This document shows positions 34,121-43,580 of a stretch of 64,000 bases of DNA, piece by piece. Both the position numbers and the translations under genes were made by a program. This stretch comes from Acidithiobacillus marinus. Its GTDB lineage: Bacteria > Pseudomonadota > Gammaproteobacteria > Acidithiobacillales > Acidithiobacillaceae. The notes under the pieces are model-generated. The model worked only from the letters and a program-made list of their open reading frames with translations. It was not told the DNA's origin and did no database searches. The first letter of the stretch is position 1. Every line of letters begins with the position of its first letter. The stretch lies in the NCBI RefSeq assembly GCF_002847505.1, contig NZ_MXAV01000034.1, forward strand, positions 186,001 through 250,000. Reading direction: 5' to 3'.

Positions 34121-34570
34121 ATGTCTTTACGCGAACGTCTTCAGGAAGATATGAAGGCGGCGATGCGGGCGCGTGAGTCCGAGCGGCTGACGACGATTCG
34201 TATGCTTCAGGCGGCCATCAAACAGCGTGAGGTGGATGAGCGCCGCACCCTGGAGGAAGCGGAGATCCTGAGTATTGTCGAAAAACTGATTAAGCAGCGT
34301 AAAGACTCTGCCACTCAGTTCAGGGCAGGTCAGCGTCCCGACCTGGCCGACAAGGAAGAAGCGGAGATTGTCATTCTCACGGCCTATTTGCCTGAGCCCT
34401 TGAGCATGGAAGCGCTGGATGCCCTCATTGCTGAAAGCATTTCTCAGCTGGAGGCTGCTGGTCCCAAGGATATGGGCAAGGTGCTCAATACCTTGCGCCC
34501 GCAATTGCTGGGCAAAGCAGACATGGCGCTGGTTGCCGATAAAGTGAAGGCGCGTCTGAATAACGGATGA
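34121..34570 (+). CDS. yqeY: GatB/YqeY-domain protein
   Basis: 149 residues. LRERLQEDMKAAMRARESERLTTIRMLQAAIKQ is the YqeY N-terminus, and the rest matches the tail domain of GatB that binds tRNA. The stand-alone protein's biochemical role is not settled; it may act on amidotransferase or tRNA. It sits between rpsU and mutS2/dnaG, a frequent position, starting 2 bp after rpsU and overlapping mutS2 by 4 bp. Confidence 0.93.
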   Translation: MSLRERLQEDMKAAMRARESERLTTIRMLQAAIKQREVDERRTLEEAEILSIVEKLIKQRKDSATQFRAGQRPDLADKEEAEIVILTAYLPEPLSMEALDALIAESISQLEAAGPKDMGKVLNTLRPQLLGKADMALVADKVKARLNNG

Positions 34571-36903
34571 CAGCCGTTGCGGCTTTGACCGGAAACGCTC
34601 CCTGTCTGGACAGCTTTGCCAGAGTCCTTGACCTGGAAGACATCTGTGCCGCGTGGGCTGCCCGTTGTGCTCATCCTTATGGGCAAGATTATGTAATAAA
34701 CTTGCATCCCTGGGTAGCGCTGACCGAAATTCATCAGCGTCACCATCTCGCTCTATGTCTGCAACAACGCGCCGTAGCGGGTTCGACTCTGCCAGTTATG
34801 ACCCTGCCGGAAATCCGCACATCGCTGGATCTGGTCGAGCGTCCCGGGGCGGTCCTCGCTGGCCGGCAATTGCTACAGGTGAGTCAGGTTTTGCTGGGGC
34901 AGAAGCACTATGCTGCCGTCTTGCGCGAAATCGATGACGCTCTCAGCGAATGGGCGGCCGATATTGACCCTCCCCAGTCATTGCTGCGCCGCCTGCAGCA
35001 GTCCCTCGATGAGGAAGGGGAGCTTCTGGATACGGCCAGCACCGAACTCCAGGCGCTCCGCCGGCAGTTGCGCCAGGGCCGCCATGACATTCAACGGTTT
35101 TTGCAGGGTTTTTTGCGTAACCCTGATTGGCAGGATTACTGGCAGGAGCAGCTGATTGTGCTGCGCAATGATCGTTATGTACTCCCCCTGAAAGCCAGCC
35201 ACAAAGGGCGGATCAAAGCCATTGTCCATGATCGCTCGGCGAGTGGTGAAACCCTTTTTGTAGAACCCTTGACGGCGGTGGAGCTGAATAACCAACTGGT
35301 CCAGGACCGCCAGGCCGAACGTCAGGAACAGGAAAAAGTACTCCGGGTGTTGAGTGCGGCGGTCGGGCAGGAGGCAGCGGCCATCCGCCGTGCTGTCCAA
35401 CAGTTGGGAAAGCTGGATGGGGTCCGGGCAGGGCTGGAGCTGGGTAAAGCCTACCAGGGCGTTCTGGTGCCGGTGGACAAACACCCTGTTTTTGCCTTGC
35501 ACAAGCTGCGGCATCCACTGTTATGCATGCAGCATCCCGGACAGGTGGTGGGCAATTCTCTGGCTTTGGGGGAACAGCATCAGCAGTTGGTCATTACCGG
35601 GCCCAATACCGGTGGTAAAACAGCATTGCTCAAGGCACTGGGTTTGAATCATCTGATGGCCTATCTGGGTTTGCCGGTGGCTGCGGAAGGCCAGTTGGGT
35701 TATTTCCGACAGGGCTTTGCGGTGATTGGGGACGCCCAGAATATTCATGCCGATCTGTCCACTTTCTCGGCTCAGGTCAGTCGCTTGCAGGTCTTGCTTG
35801 AGCAGGTCGACGCCCATAGTCTGGTGCTGCTGGATGAGTTGGGTAATGGTACCGATCCTCGTGAAGGCGGCGCTCTGGCCCAGGCAGTGGCAGAGGAACT
35901 GCTGGCGGCCAAAGCCTGCACGATGTTGACCAGTCACCTGGAAGTCATGAAACGCTATGCCCTTGGTCGCCCTGGGGTGGCCTTGGCCGGCATGGGTTTT
36001 GATGCAGAAACACTGACGCCGACCTATCGCCTGCAATGGGGTGTGGGCGGCGCCAGTCAGGGGCTGACCATCGCCCGGCGCATCGGTATGCCCGAGCCGC
36101 TCATGCGTCGCGCGGAAGCCCTGTATGCCGATGACCGCGAGGACTGGGAACGCTGGGAAGCACAGCGGGAAGGGTTGCTGCGCGCCGCGCAACAGGCCAT
36201 GGATGAAGCGGCGCTGGCGCGGATGGAAGCGGACAAATCGGCGAAGCGTTTGCAACGGGAACTGGAGGCGGCCCGTCAGGAACGCGAGCGCGCCGCAGAG
36301 GAAGCGCGCAACGAGTGGCAGCAGTTACTCGAAAATGCCCGCAGCGAAGTCCGTAAAACCATTGCGGCGCTCAAAACCGGGCGGGATACCCAGGCTGCCA
36401 GTGCGGCATTGGAACAGACAGGCGCGCCTTTCCGGGCTGTGCAGGATGCCGCCCCAGCTTTGCCGGAAGTCGGGAGCAGGGGGTTATTTTTGCCCCTGCG
36501 TCAGGTTACCCAGATCACGCGCGTGGATGCGCTGCGTCAGCGTCTGCAAATTCAGTTGCGTGGCAAGCAGTTGTGGATTCCGGTAGCGCAGTTTCGTGCC
36601 GATGCGGCGTTGGAAATGCCCAAGGATAAGGGCAGTACTCAGTATGCTTCTCCGGAAAACCATCCCTGGCGTCTCGACCTGCGCGGCCAGCTGCGTGACG
36701 ATGCCTGGCAGGCTTTGTGCCGTCATGTGGACGGCGCTATGGCTTCCGGTCGGCAGCAGGTCGAGGTGCTTCATGGAAAAGGTAATGGGGTGCTGGCAGA
36801 AATGGTGCGGGAATTTGCCCGGCAGGATCCCCGGGTGACCCAGTGGCGCATGGCCCGTCCCGAGCAGGGCGGTGGTGGCGTCAGTGAATTGGAGTTGCGC
36901 TGA
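34567..36903 (+). CDS. mutS2: MutS2-family endonuclease/ATPase
   Basis: 778 residues. The MutS-type ATPase core has Walker A GPNTGGKTALLKALG near residue 345, Walker B LVLLDELGNGTDP and a signature GGALAQAVAEELL, but there is no N-terminal mismatch-recognition domain. A coiled-coil arm (DEAALARMEADKSAKRLQRELEAARQERERAAEEARNEW) is followed by a C-terminal Smr nuclease domain (LDLRGQL...HGKGNGVL). Known roles are suppression of recombination and rescue of collided ribosomes. Placing mutS2 inside the dnaG operon is noteworthy. It starts inside yqeY and ends 3 bp before dnaG. Confidence 0.92.
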   Translation: MTAVAALTGNAPCLDSFARVLDLEDICAAWAARCAHPYGQDYVINLHPWVALTEIHQRHHLALCLQQRAVAGSTLPVMTLPEIRTSLDLVERPGAVLAGRQLLQVSQVLLGQKHYAAVLREIDDALSEWAADIDPPQSLLRRLQQSLDEEGELLDTASTELQALRRQLRQGRHDIQRFLQGFLRNPDWQDYWQEQLIVLRNDRYVLPLKASHKGRIKAIVHDRSASGETLFVEPLTAVELNNQLVQDRQAERQEQEKVLRVLSAAVGQEAAAIRRAVQQLGKLDGVRAGLELGKAYQGVLVPVDKHPVFALHKLRHPLLCMQHPGQVVGNSLALGEQHQQLVITGPNTGGKTALLKALGLNHLMAYLGLPVAAEGQLGYFRQGFAVIGDAQNIHADLSTFSAQVSRLQVLLEQVDAHSLVLLDELGNGTDPREGGALAQAVAEELLAAKACTMLTSHLEVMKRYALGRPGVALAGMGFDAETLTPTYRLQWGVGGASQGLTIARRIGMPEPLMRRAEALYADDREDWERWEAQREGLLRAAQQAMDEAALARMEADKSAKRLQRELEAARQERERAAEEARNEWQQLLENARSEVRKTIAALKTGRDTQAASAALEQTGAPFRAVQDAAPALPEVGSRGLFLPLRQVTQITRVDALRQRLQIQLRGKQLWIPVAQFRADAALEMPKDKGSTQYASPENHPWRLDLRGQLRDDAWQALCRHVDGAMASGRQQVEVLHGKGNGVLAEMVREFARQDPRVTQWRMARPEQGGGGVSELELR

Positions 36904-36906
36904 ATC

Positions 36907-38670
36907 ATGGTGAAATTTTCGCCAGCGTTTATTGATGCCTTGCTGGAGCGCACCGATCTGGTCCGGCTGGTGGAAGGGCGGGTTCCACTCAAAAAGAAAG
37001 GTAAGGATTTCTGGGCCTGTTGCCCTTTTCACCAGGAAAAAAGTCCTTCTTTTTCGGTGAGTCCGGAAAAGCAGATTTATTACTGTTTCGGCTGTCACGC
37101 CCATGGGAATGCCATTGGTTTTCTGATGGCCCATGACCGCCTGTCTTTCCCGGAAGCGGTGACCCTGCTGGCGGAAGATGCAGGTGTGGCGTTACCCACT
37201 GCGCTTGCCGGTCAGTCGCCTCAGGAAGATTTTCGTCCCTTTAGACAGATTCTGGAAAAAGCGGTCAAACTGTACCGGAGCGCCCTCAGCGAAAATCCGG
37301 TGGCGCAGCAATACTGGCAGAGTCGTGGCCTTAACTCGGACACAATCGACCGCTTTGAGTTGGGCTATGCGCCGCCCGCCGCCAGTTTTCTCAGTCAGCG
37401 GCTGGGTAGGGATGATCACACCCGAAAGGCCTTGATAGGGGCAGGACTGGTGAGCAGTCGCGAGGATCATTCGGTGTACGATCGTTTTCGTGACAGGGTC
37501 ATTTTTCCGATCCGTGATGGGCGTGGCCAACTGGTCGGTCTGGGAGGGCGAAGTCTCGATGGCCACGAACCCAAGTATCTGAATTCTCCGGAAGGTCCCC
37601 TGTATCACAAAGGCCAGGTACTCTACGGGCTGTATCAGGCTCGCGAAGGCTTGCGCCGGACGGGGCGGGCGCTCCTGGTGGAGGGTTATCTGGATGTCAT
37701 CACCCTGCATCAGGCCGGTCTGGATTATGCGGTAGCTGTCAGCGGTACCGCTCTCGGTGAAAGTCAGTTGCAGATGTTGTTTCGCGCGGCCCCCGAAGTT
37801 CTGCTTTGTTTTGATGGCGATGGGGCGGGGCGCAAGGCGGCCTGGCGGGCGGTACAAATAGCACCCGAGCTGTTGCGTGAAGGGCGTTTGCTGCGGGTAC
37901 TGTTTCTGCCTGATGGTCAGGACCCGGATTCATTGGTGCGCGCGCAGGGTGGGGCGGTACTGGAAGCCCAGTTCGCTACCGCGCGCCCGGCAATTGACTA
38001 TTATCTGGATGAACTGCAGCGCCGCTATAACATTGCAGCCGAAGATGAAAAGGCCCAATTTTTGCGAGAAGCCAGGACATTTCTGCAACGCGTGAATGAT
38101 ACGACGCTAAGGGAGGTTTATCTGCACAAGCTTCAGGATTTGTGTGGGCTGGCTTTTTCCGTAACGCCAAAAAAGCGCCGCCGGGAGTCGATGCTTTCGT
38201 CATCACCCGGAGCAAGAGCACGCAGCCAGGCGGGGCCTTCTCTTTTTAAAAATGCTTTACGACTGCTTTTGAATCATCCTGAGGATCCCGCATGGCAGAA
38301 TCTGGAAAAGGCATTGCTCCCTTTTGCGGCAGATCCCATCGCAAAAAAAATGGACGCCACCCTTGATATTTTGGCTAACATGACCCATCTAAGTTCTCAC
38401 GAGCTCTTGGCGAGATTGGCGGGTTCTGATCTGGCCGAGTTTTGTTATGCCTTGGTCATGGATACGGACGCCGAGAGTCAGGAGGGCACAGGGATGCGTA
38501 ATGAGATATCCGGTTGTGTGCAAAGAATCAATCAACGTTTGGTCAAGGCGCGAATAGATCATATGGCGTGTACGGCGGATCGTTCGGGTCTGGGTGCGCT
38601 GACCGAGCAGGAAAGAGCCGAAATGGTGCAGTTAACACGGCGTGGTCAGCGCAAGCCATCAGAGCCATGA
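36907..38670 (+). CDS. dnaG: DNA primase
   Basis: 587 residues. Makes RNA primers at the replication fork. The N-terminal zinc finger is intact (CCPFHQEKSPSFSVSPEKQ and YYCFGCHAHG), the central Toprim domain contains VEGYLDVITLHQAGLDYAVA and the metal-binding DGDGAG, and the C-terminal third is the DnaB-interaction domain, divergent as usual. Part of rpsU-dnaG-rpoD, here with yqeY and mutS2 inserted. Confidence 0.95.
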   Translation: MVKFSPAFIDALLERTDLVRLVEGRVPLKKKGKDFWACCPFHQEKSPSFSVSPEKQIYYCFGCHAHGNAIGFLMAHDRLSFPEAVTLLAEDAGVALPTALAGQSPQEDFRPFRQILEKAVKLYRSALSENPVAQQYWQSRGLNSDTIDRFELGYAPPAASFLSQRLGRDDHTRKALIGAGLVSSREDHSVYDRFRDRVIFPIRDGRGQLVGLGGRSLDGHEPKYLNSPEGPLYHKGQVLYGLYQAREGLRRTGRALLVEGYLDVITLHQAGLDYAVAVSGTALGESQLQMLFRAAPEVLLCFDGDGAGRKAAWRAVQIAPELLREGRLLRVLFLPDGQDPDSLVRAQGGAVLEAQFATARPAIDYYLDELQRRYNIAAEDEKAQFLREARTFLQRVNDTTLREVYLHKLQDLCGLAFSVTPKKRRRESMLSSSPGARARSQAGPSLFKNALRLLLNHPEDPAWQNLEKALLPFAADPIAKKMDATLDILANMTHLSSHELLARLAGSDLAEFCYALVMDTDAESQEGTGMRNEISGCVQRINQRLVKARIDHMACTADRSGLGALTEQERAEMVQLTRRGQRKPSEP

Positions 38671-38732
38671 AGTATCCAGTTGAGCAGGATGAATACCCGA
38701 TGCAAAATTCCGGCTTTTCATCCATGGGTTTT

Positions 38733-38744
38733 TTCTTATATAAT
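38733..38744 (+). promoter_or_regulatory. Possible internal promoter before rpoD
   Basis: TATAAT at 38,739-38,744 in a T-rich context, 30 bp before rpoD. The matching -35 hexamer is poor (TTTCAT 17 bp upstream), so this is a weak call, but internal rpoD promoters are common in this operon. Confidence 0.4.
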
Positions 38745-38773
38745 GTGCGGCTTTCCGCGAGTGCAGGATAGTT

Positions 38774-40666
38774 ATGAGAGACGGTGAGAGTGTAGTGGAC
38801 AATGAGTCTCAGCGGTCTGAGCTGAAGCGCCTTATTGCGCGCGGAAAAGAGCAGGGATACCTGACTTATGGGGAGATCAACGACCATCTGCCCGAAGAAG
38901 TGTTTGATCCTGAGCAGATGGAAAATGTCATTTCCATGATCAATGACATGGGTATTGAAGTGTTTGAAGAGGCCCCCGATGGCGATACTTTGCTCGATGT
39001 CGAAGGCAATGTCGGCGTAGCTGCCCAGGAAGCTGAAGAGGCCGCTGAAGAAGCCCTGGCCGTGGTTGAGGCCGATATTGGTCGCACCAGTGACCCGGTG
39101 CGCATGTACATGCGCGAGATGGGCACCGTCGAGCTGCTGACCCGGGAAGGGGAAATCGAAATTGCCCGGCGGATTGAAGATGGCCTCATGCAGGTTCTGC
39201 GTGCTGTTTCCACCTGTCCGACCACCATCTCTCTGCTGCTGGACGCGGCAGATCGAGTGGAACGGGGCGAAATGCGTCTGGATGAGGTCGTGGATGCTTT
39301 CATCGATCCCAATGCCCTGGAAGCCGAAGCCGTCAGTGAAGATGACGAGGCGGTTCTGCTGGAAGGGGAAGATGCGGCAGACTCTGATGACGATGAGGAA
39401 GAAGACGGTGAAGAAACCCTCGAAGCCGACAAAGGGCCGCAACTCGAAGAAGCTCTGGAGCGCTTTGCCGTTATTCGTGAAGCCTATCTGAATCTGTTGA
39501 CCAGTCATGCCGAAGGTGAAATGCATGACGCCAGCTATCAGGAAAAAAGACGCGAACTTGCGGATCGTTTTCTGGAAATCAAGCTCAATGGCCGGCAGAT
39601 TGATGTCATGGCCGATGCCCTGCGCTCATTGACTGAAGAAGTGCGACAATGTGAGCGTGAGCTCATGGAAATCTGCATCGAGCGGGCGCGTTTTCCCCGG
39701 AAGGAGTTTGTCCGTAGATATCCGGGGCATGAAAGCGATCTCGACTGGATTGACCAGCAGATCAATGGCGGTTTTTCCTACAGCGCCCGTCTGGTGGAAT
39801 ATCGGGATGACATTCTCGCCATCATGAAGCGTCTGGCGGAAATTGAAAGACGGGCGGGCTTGCCGGTGGCGGAAATCAAGGAAGCTAGTCGCCTCATGTC
39901 CATCGGTGAAGCCAAAGCCCGGCGTGCCAAAAAGGAAATGGTCGAAGCCAACCTGCGCCTGGTGATTTCCATCGCTAAAAAATATACCAATCGCGGCCTG
40001 CAGTTTCTGGATCTGATTCAGGAAGGCAATATCGGTTTGATGAAGGCGGTGGACAAGTTTGAATACCGACGGGGTTACAAGTTTTCGACTTATGCCACCT
40101 GGTGGATCCGCCAGGCCATTACCCGCAGTATTGCCGATCAGGCACGGACCATTCGGATTCCGGTGCATATGATTGAAACTATCAACAAGCTGAACCGGAT
40201 CAGTCGGCAGATGCTGCAGGAAATGGGCCGTGAGCCGTCTCCGGAAGAGTTGGCGGAGCGTATGGAAATGCCGGAAGATAAAATTCGCAAGGTGCTGAAA
40301 ATTGCGAAGGAACCGATTTCCATGGAAACACCTATTGGTGATGATGAAGATTCGCATCTGGGTGATTTTATTGAAGACCGGAATGTCACTGCCCCGGCGG
40401 ATTCGGCGGTCAATGCGGCGATTCGGGAGGTGGTCGAAGAGCTGCTGGACAATGGTCTGACTGCCCGTGAAGCCAAGGTGCTGCGGATGCGCTTCGGCAT
40501 CGGTATGAATACTGACCATACGCTGGAAGAAGTTGGCAAGCAGTTTGACGTGACCCGTGAACGTATCCGTCAGATTGAAGCCAAGGCTTTGCGGAAGCTG
40601 CGTCACCCCTCTCGCTCCGAGCGTTTGCGCAGTTTTGTGGATGGCGAAGTTACCATTCCTTCCTAG
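38774..40666 (+). CDS. rpoD: RNA polymerase primary sigma factor (sigma-70)
   Basis: 630 residues. Region 1.1 ([24 protein letters not shown]), region 1.2 ([25 protein letters not shown]), an acidic non-conserved insertion (about residues 190-220, [16 protein letters not shown]), region 2 ([41 protein letters not shown] and [29 protein letters not shown]), regions 3 and 4 ([33 protein letters not shown]) are all present. AGGA 6 nt upstream supports the ATG. A terminator follows at 40,689. Confidence 0.97.
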   Translation: MRDGESVVDNESQRSELKRLIARGKEQGYLTYGEINDHLPEEVFDPEQMENVISMINDMGIEVFEEAPDGDTLLDVEGNVGVAAQEAEEAAEEALAVVEADIGRTSDPVRMYMREMGTVELLTREGEIEIARRIEDGLMQVLRAVSTCPTTISLLLDAADRVERGEMRLDEVVDAFIDPNALEAEAVSEDDEAVLLEGEDAADSDDDEEEDGEETLEADKGPQLEEALERFAVIREAYLNLLTSHAEGEMHDASYQEKRRELADRFLEIKLNGRQIDVMADALRSLTEEVRQCERELMEICIERARFPRKEFVRRYPGHESDLDWIDQQINGGFSYSARLVEYRDDILAIMKRLAEIERRAGLPVAEIKEASRLMSIGEAKARRAKKEMVEANLRLVISIAKKYTNRGLQFLDLIQEGNIGLMKAVDKFEYRRGYKFSTYATWWIRQAITRSIADQARTIRIPVHMIETINKLNRISRQMLQEMGREPSPEELAERMEMPEDKIRKVLKIAKEPISMETPIGDDEDSHLGDFIEDRNVTAPADSAVNAAIREVVEELLDNGLTAREAKVLRMRFGIGMNTDHTLEEVGKQFDVTRERIRQIEAKALRKLRHPSRSERLRSFVDGEVTIPS

Positions 40667-40688
40667 GGCAAAAATGTGTTAAAAATGC

Positions 40689-40717
40689 GGGCGCGAAAAT
40701 GGTTCGCGCCCTTTCTT
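40689..40717 (+). terminator. Rho-independent terminator of rpoD operon
   Basis: A perfect 9-bp stem GGGCGCGAA (40,689-40,697) with TTCGCGCCC (40,703-40,711), 5-nt loop, then TTTCTTC. It closes the macromolecular-synthesis operon just before the tRNA. Confidence 0.85.
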
Positions 40718-40719
40718 CA

Positions 40720-40796
<77 letters not shown>

Positions 40797-40802
40797 ATTA
40801 AA

Positions 40803-41858
40803 TCAAGTGGTTACCAGCGTTTTGACCATGGTAGTTTTGTCGGGTTGTGCCATATTTGTACCATGCCCCTGTAACTGGCTGAGTACCCGATCAATGCGCG
40901 CTGAATCTTCTGCCAGGTGTTCTGGCGCCAGATGCGCGTAGCGCCGGACCATTTCTACCGACTCCCACCCGCCCATTTCCTGTAGCCTTTCCAGCGGTGT
41001 ACCCGCCTGCACATGCCAGGAAGCCCAAGTATGCCGAAGGTCATGCCAACGAAAATTATGAATATCCGCTTTCAGCAGGGCCTTTTTCCAGGCATGGGTG
41101 TTGGTCTGCTTCACAGGCTTTCTTCGAAAGGTAAATACCCGCACCGGGTGTTTGCCGGTTTGTCGCAGCACTATCGCCATGGCTGTAGCATTAAGGTTGA
41201 TACCAATGGGTTTGCGACATTTGGCCTCATCCGGGTGAACCCAGGCAACGTGCCGGATCAGGTCTACCTGCTCCCAGCACAGGCCAGTCACATTGGCCTG
41301 ACGCAAACCTGTTGCCAGCGAAAACTCGGCCATATCGCGCAGGTGAGCGGGTAAATAAGTCACCAGACACGCCGCCTCCTCTGGCCGCAGCCAACGAATG
41401 CGTTTTTTAGGCTCGGGATACTGGCGCAGTTTAGGCGCGTGGTACAGCCACCCCCATTCTATACAGCGGTTCAGGATGGCCCGGATCAGCGCCAAATGAC
41501 GATTAGCCGTAGAGGGACTGGTTTCGTTACGCTTTATTTCCAATACCTCCTGAATCCGAGATCGCGTCAGCTCGTCCAGAAAACAGCCCCGAAAGTAGGT
41601 CTGTAACCACGCTAATTCCGACATATCCTTGTTCAGACTTGCTTTGTCCTGTCGTTCGTCCAGCCATCGCAGCCCGGCATCGTCCCAAGTCACCCGTGGG
41701 AGGGCGCCTAATTCAATTTGCCGCCAGGCCTCGCCCTTGAGCCGGTCGTGCAGCTCCTGGGCTTGGCTTTTTTCCGTTGTTCCAGCCGAGCGTCTAATCC
41801 GCTGGCCGTCCGGCGCCGTAAAGTCGATCCAATAGGTTTTGCCACGTTTGTAAAGCAT
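40803..41858 (-). CDS. int: Tyrosine-type site-specific integrase
   Basis: 351 residues from ATG 41,858, chosen because GGAGG sits 7 nt upstream and MLYKRGKTYWIDF is the usual N-terminus; an extension to 41,906 is not supported. The N-terminal arm/core-binding region spans about 1-150. The catalytic residues are visible: Arg in LATGLRQANVTGL, His-Asp-Leu-Arg in HDLRHTWASWHVQAGTP, Trp/His in GGWESVEMVRRYAHL with the nucleophilic Tyr. It faces the tRNA, as expected for an integrase using the tRNA 3' end. Confidence 0.92.
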   Translation of the reverse strand: MLYKRGKTYWIDFTAPDGQRIRRSAGTTEKSQAQELHDRLKGEAWRQIELGALPRVTWDDAGLRWLDERQDKASLNKDMSELAWLQTYFRGCFLDELTRSRIQEVLEIKRNETSPSTANRHLALIRAILNRCIEWGWLYHAPKLRQYPEPKKRIRWLRPEEAACLVTYLPAHLRDMAEFSLATGLRQANVTGLCWEQVDLIRHVAWVHPDEAKCRKPIGINLNATAMAIVLRQTGKHPVRVFTFRRKPVKQTNTHAWKKALLKADIHNFRWHDLRHTWASWHVQAGTPLERLQEMGGWESVEMVRRYAHLAPEHLAEDSARIDRVLSQLQGHGTNMAQPDKTTMVKTLVTT

Positions 41859-42076
41859 TGAGGAACCTCCACATTCAAAGAAGAAAGAGAAGGCGCCACT
41901 TGCCAAGACTCAGGATAATGTTTGCGGAGATAGTCCGCAAGGGCGTCTTCCAGAAAAACCCAACGTTTGCCAGGCTTGGCGGCAGGAACCTGTCCCGCCT
42001 TGGCCCGCCGTCGCAGTTCTTCTTTGCTGAGGTGCAGAAACTGCGCAGCCGCTTCAAGATCTAGGGTTTTCATCAT
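41708..42076 (-). CDS. Excisionase/HTH_17-like DNA-binding protein
   Basis: 122 residues. MKTLDLEAAAQFLHLSKEELRRRAKAGQVPAAKPGKRWVFLEDAL is a helix-turn-helix of the excisionase type (MerR-like winged helix). The last 50 residues are low in family character and overlap the integrase start in another frame, so the natural protein may be shorter. Being just upstream of the integrase on the same strand suggests a recombination directionality factor. Confidence 0.7.
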   Translation of the reverse strand: MMKTLDLEAAAQFLHLSKEELRRRAKAGQVPAAKPGKRWVFLEDALADYLRKHYPESWQVAPSLSSLNVEVPQCFTNVAKPIGSTLRRRTASGLDARLEQRKKAKPRSCTTGSRARPGGKLN

Positions 42077-42278
42077 GGTTTACTCTTTTCTGTTACGATA
42101 GTGAGACTAGATTAACGTCTTTCCTATGGGTGTTACGTGATAATAAGAGGGCAATTTTCGGGTTTTTTCTAACCATTATGGGCAATGAATACTACAGATA
42201 AGAGATAAGGGGGATGACGCTCTACCAGTACCATTCCATGCACCGAGCCTTTTGGCACTGACACCGGGCGGCTCCGTT
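42077..42278. other. Intergenic, no feature recognised
   Basis: About 200 bp of AT-rich sequence between the excisionase-like gene and the 56-residue gene. I see no coding frame, repeat or promoter that I can support. Confidence 0.3.
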
Positions 42279-42449
42279 TTATCGTTGGTGTAGATCATCC
42301 CGCATGGCTGCAATGACATCCTTGCCCAAGAGCATTTCTAAAAGTCGTTCCTCGGCTTCGCGCTGTTTATAGACGGCTTCTGCAAAACAAAAAATCTGGG
42401 AGCCGGATTGCTGCTGAATGTTTTTTTCGTTGTCACTTTGAAAGGGCAT
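42279..42449 (-). CDS. Small hypothetical protein, 56 residues
   Basis: Begins MPFQSDNEKNIQQQSGSQIF and ends with a helical, charged segment REAEERLLEMLLGKDVIAAM. AGGAG seven nt before the ATG supports translation. I do not recognise the family. It lies in the integrase-proximal end of the island, pointing the same way as the integrase. Confidence 0.5.
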   Translation of the reverse strand: MPFQSDNEKNIQQQSGSQIFCFAEAVYKQREAEERLLEMLLGKDVIAAMRDDLHQR

Positions 42450-42917
42450 GAAAATTCTCCTGTTGTGTCAGAGGGGTGGATTAAGTATTTATGTTACCAT
42501 GGGCCCGTGAGCCAACGTTTTTTCTCCTGGGAGTGCATCCTCCGACTGTCCCGAAGATCCGTAGGTTTACTTTAGGGTCTTTATTTTAAATAGCCTTATC
42601 GGAGTAGGTTCCAGCTATTGACACCTATTGAAGGGTAGGATGGTTTGAAACGGTTTTACCTGGCATTGCCTGGGGCTCATTTTGAGCCCCGCCATCCTTC
42701 ATTTTAGCGGAGCCAACGATGCAAGTTTGCAGAAGAAACCCAGCCAGGAGATATTGCAAAGTGTCCATGTGGCAGTAGTTTGTTGCGTATGCGCTGCGGT
42801 GAAGTAGACATGGCTATAATCCTTAAGATATATGAAGTCAGAGAAAAAACATTTTTCGAAATGGATGCTGGCCGGACCTCCACTGATCTTATGGAGCACC
42901 CCGCGCATCCATTCAGT
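42450..42917. other. Intergenic, contains a palindrome
   Basis: About 470 bp without a supported gene. It contains the perfect palindrome GGGGCTCATTTTGAGCCCC at 42,672-42,690, listed separately. Confidence 0.4.
42672..42690. repeat. 19-bp palindrome, also near 52,911 in inverted form
   Basis: GGGGCTCATTTTGAGCCCC is a perfect inverted repeat with 8-bp arms. A copy with one difference occurs on the opposite strand at 52,911-52,929. Confidence 0.6.
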
Positions 42918-43580
42918 TTACAGATCCGCCAATCGAAATCGTGGAACCAGGCCGCGATGGCGGATCAGGGATTTTATTCTTGCCTGCCGATCAACCAGGT
43001 CTTCTGCTTCCCACAAGAACTGGTATTCACCGAGCGTCGCAATTGTCAACTCATTTACCAGAAACTTGAGTATGGATTTTTCCATGAAGTTGAACAGGGC
43101 GCCCGTCAAATCCATTTGGGGGTCAGACTCGATGTGCCCTGAGAAGGGACGCGCAAGTTGGGCGATTAAGATGATGGTCCGATCATCGTCCCACATTTCG
43201 AGCGAGCCGGGCATAACCTTCCAAGCCAATTGCATCAGAAAGAGGGGGTGGACCTGACTGAAATCCAGCAAGCTGGCCTGCCAGGATTGCTCATGAGGAA
43301 TATTCCAAAGCTGTTTTTGTCCCTCCACTTTTTTTTGCAGGGCAGTGGCATCCAGTCGGTAGTAGAGGAATTCCTTCTTTTTGTTGACGGCTACCAGGAG
43401 CATCTTCTGGTTGGGACGCGGGACGAATCCAAAGAAGTTCCAAGCCCCTTCAGGGGAGACGCAATAGCAACATCCTTCTTCAGTAATGGACCATTGCTGA
43501 AAATGCTCTTCGCGGAATACAGGTAGGTTTTTCTGCTGAGCATAATTTACCAGGCAGTCATAATGATTAATGGAGGACAT
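42918..43580 (-). CDS. Hypothetical protein, 220 residues
   Basis: ATG 43,580 is chosen because a GGAA site lies about 7 nt upstream; the frame extends further upstream without a convincing start. The protein is soluble, with aromatic and basic stretches (EEGCCYCVSPEGAWNFFGFVPRPNQKMLLVAVNKKKEFLYYRL). I do not recognise it. It is transcribed opposite to any neighbour within 1 kb. Confidence 0.5.
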   Translation of the reverse strand: MSSINHYDCLVNYAQQKNLPVFREEHFQQWSITEEGCCYCVSPEGAWNFFGFVPRPNQKMLLVAVNKKKEFLYYRLDATALQKKVEGQKQLWNIPHEQSWQASLLDFSQVHPLFLMQLAWKVMPGSLEMWDDDRTIILIAQLARPFSGHIESDPQMDLTGALFNFMEKSILKFLVNELTIATLGEYQFLWEAEDLVDRQARIKSLIRHRGLVPRFRLADL

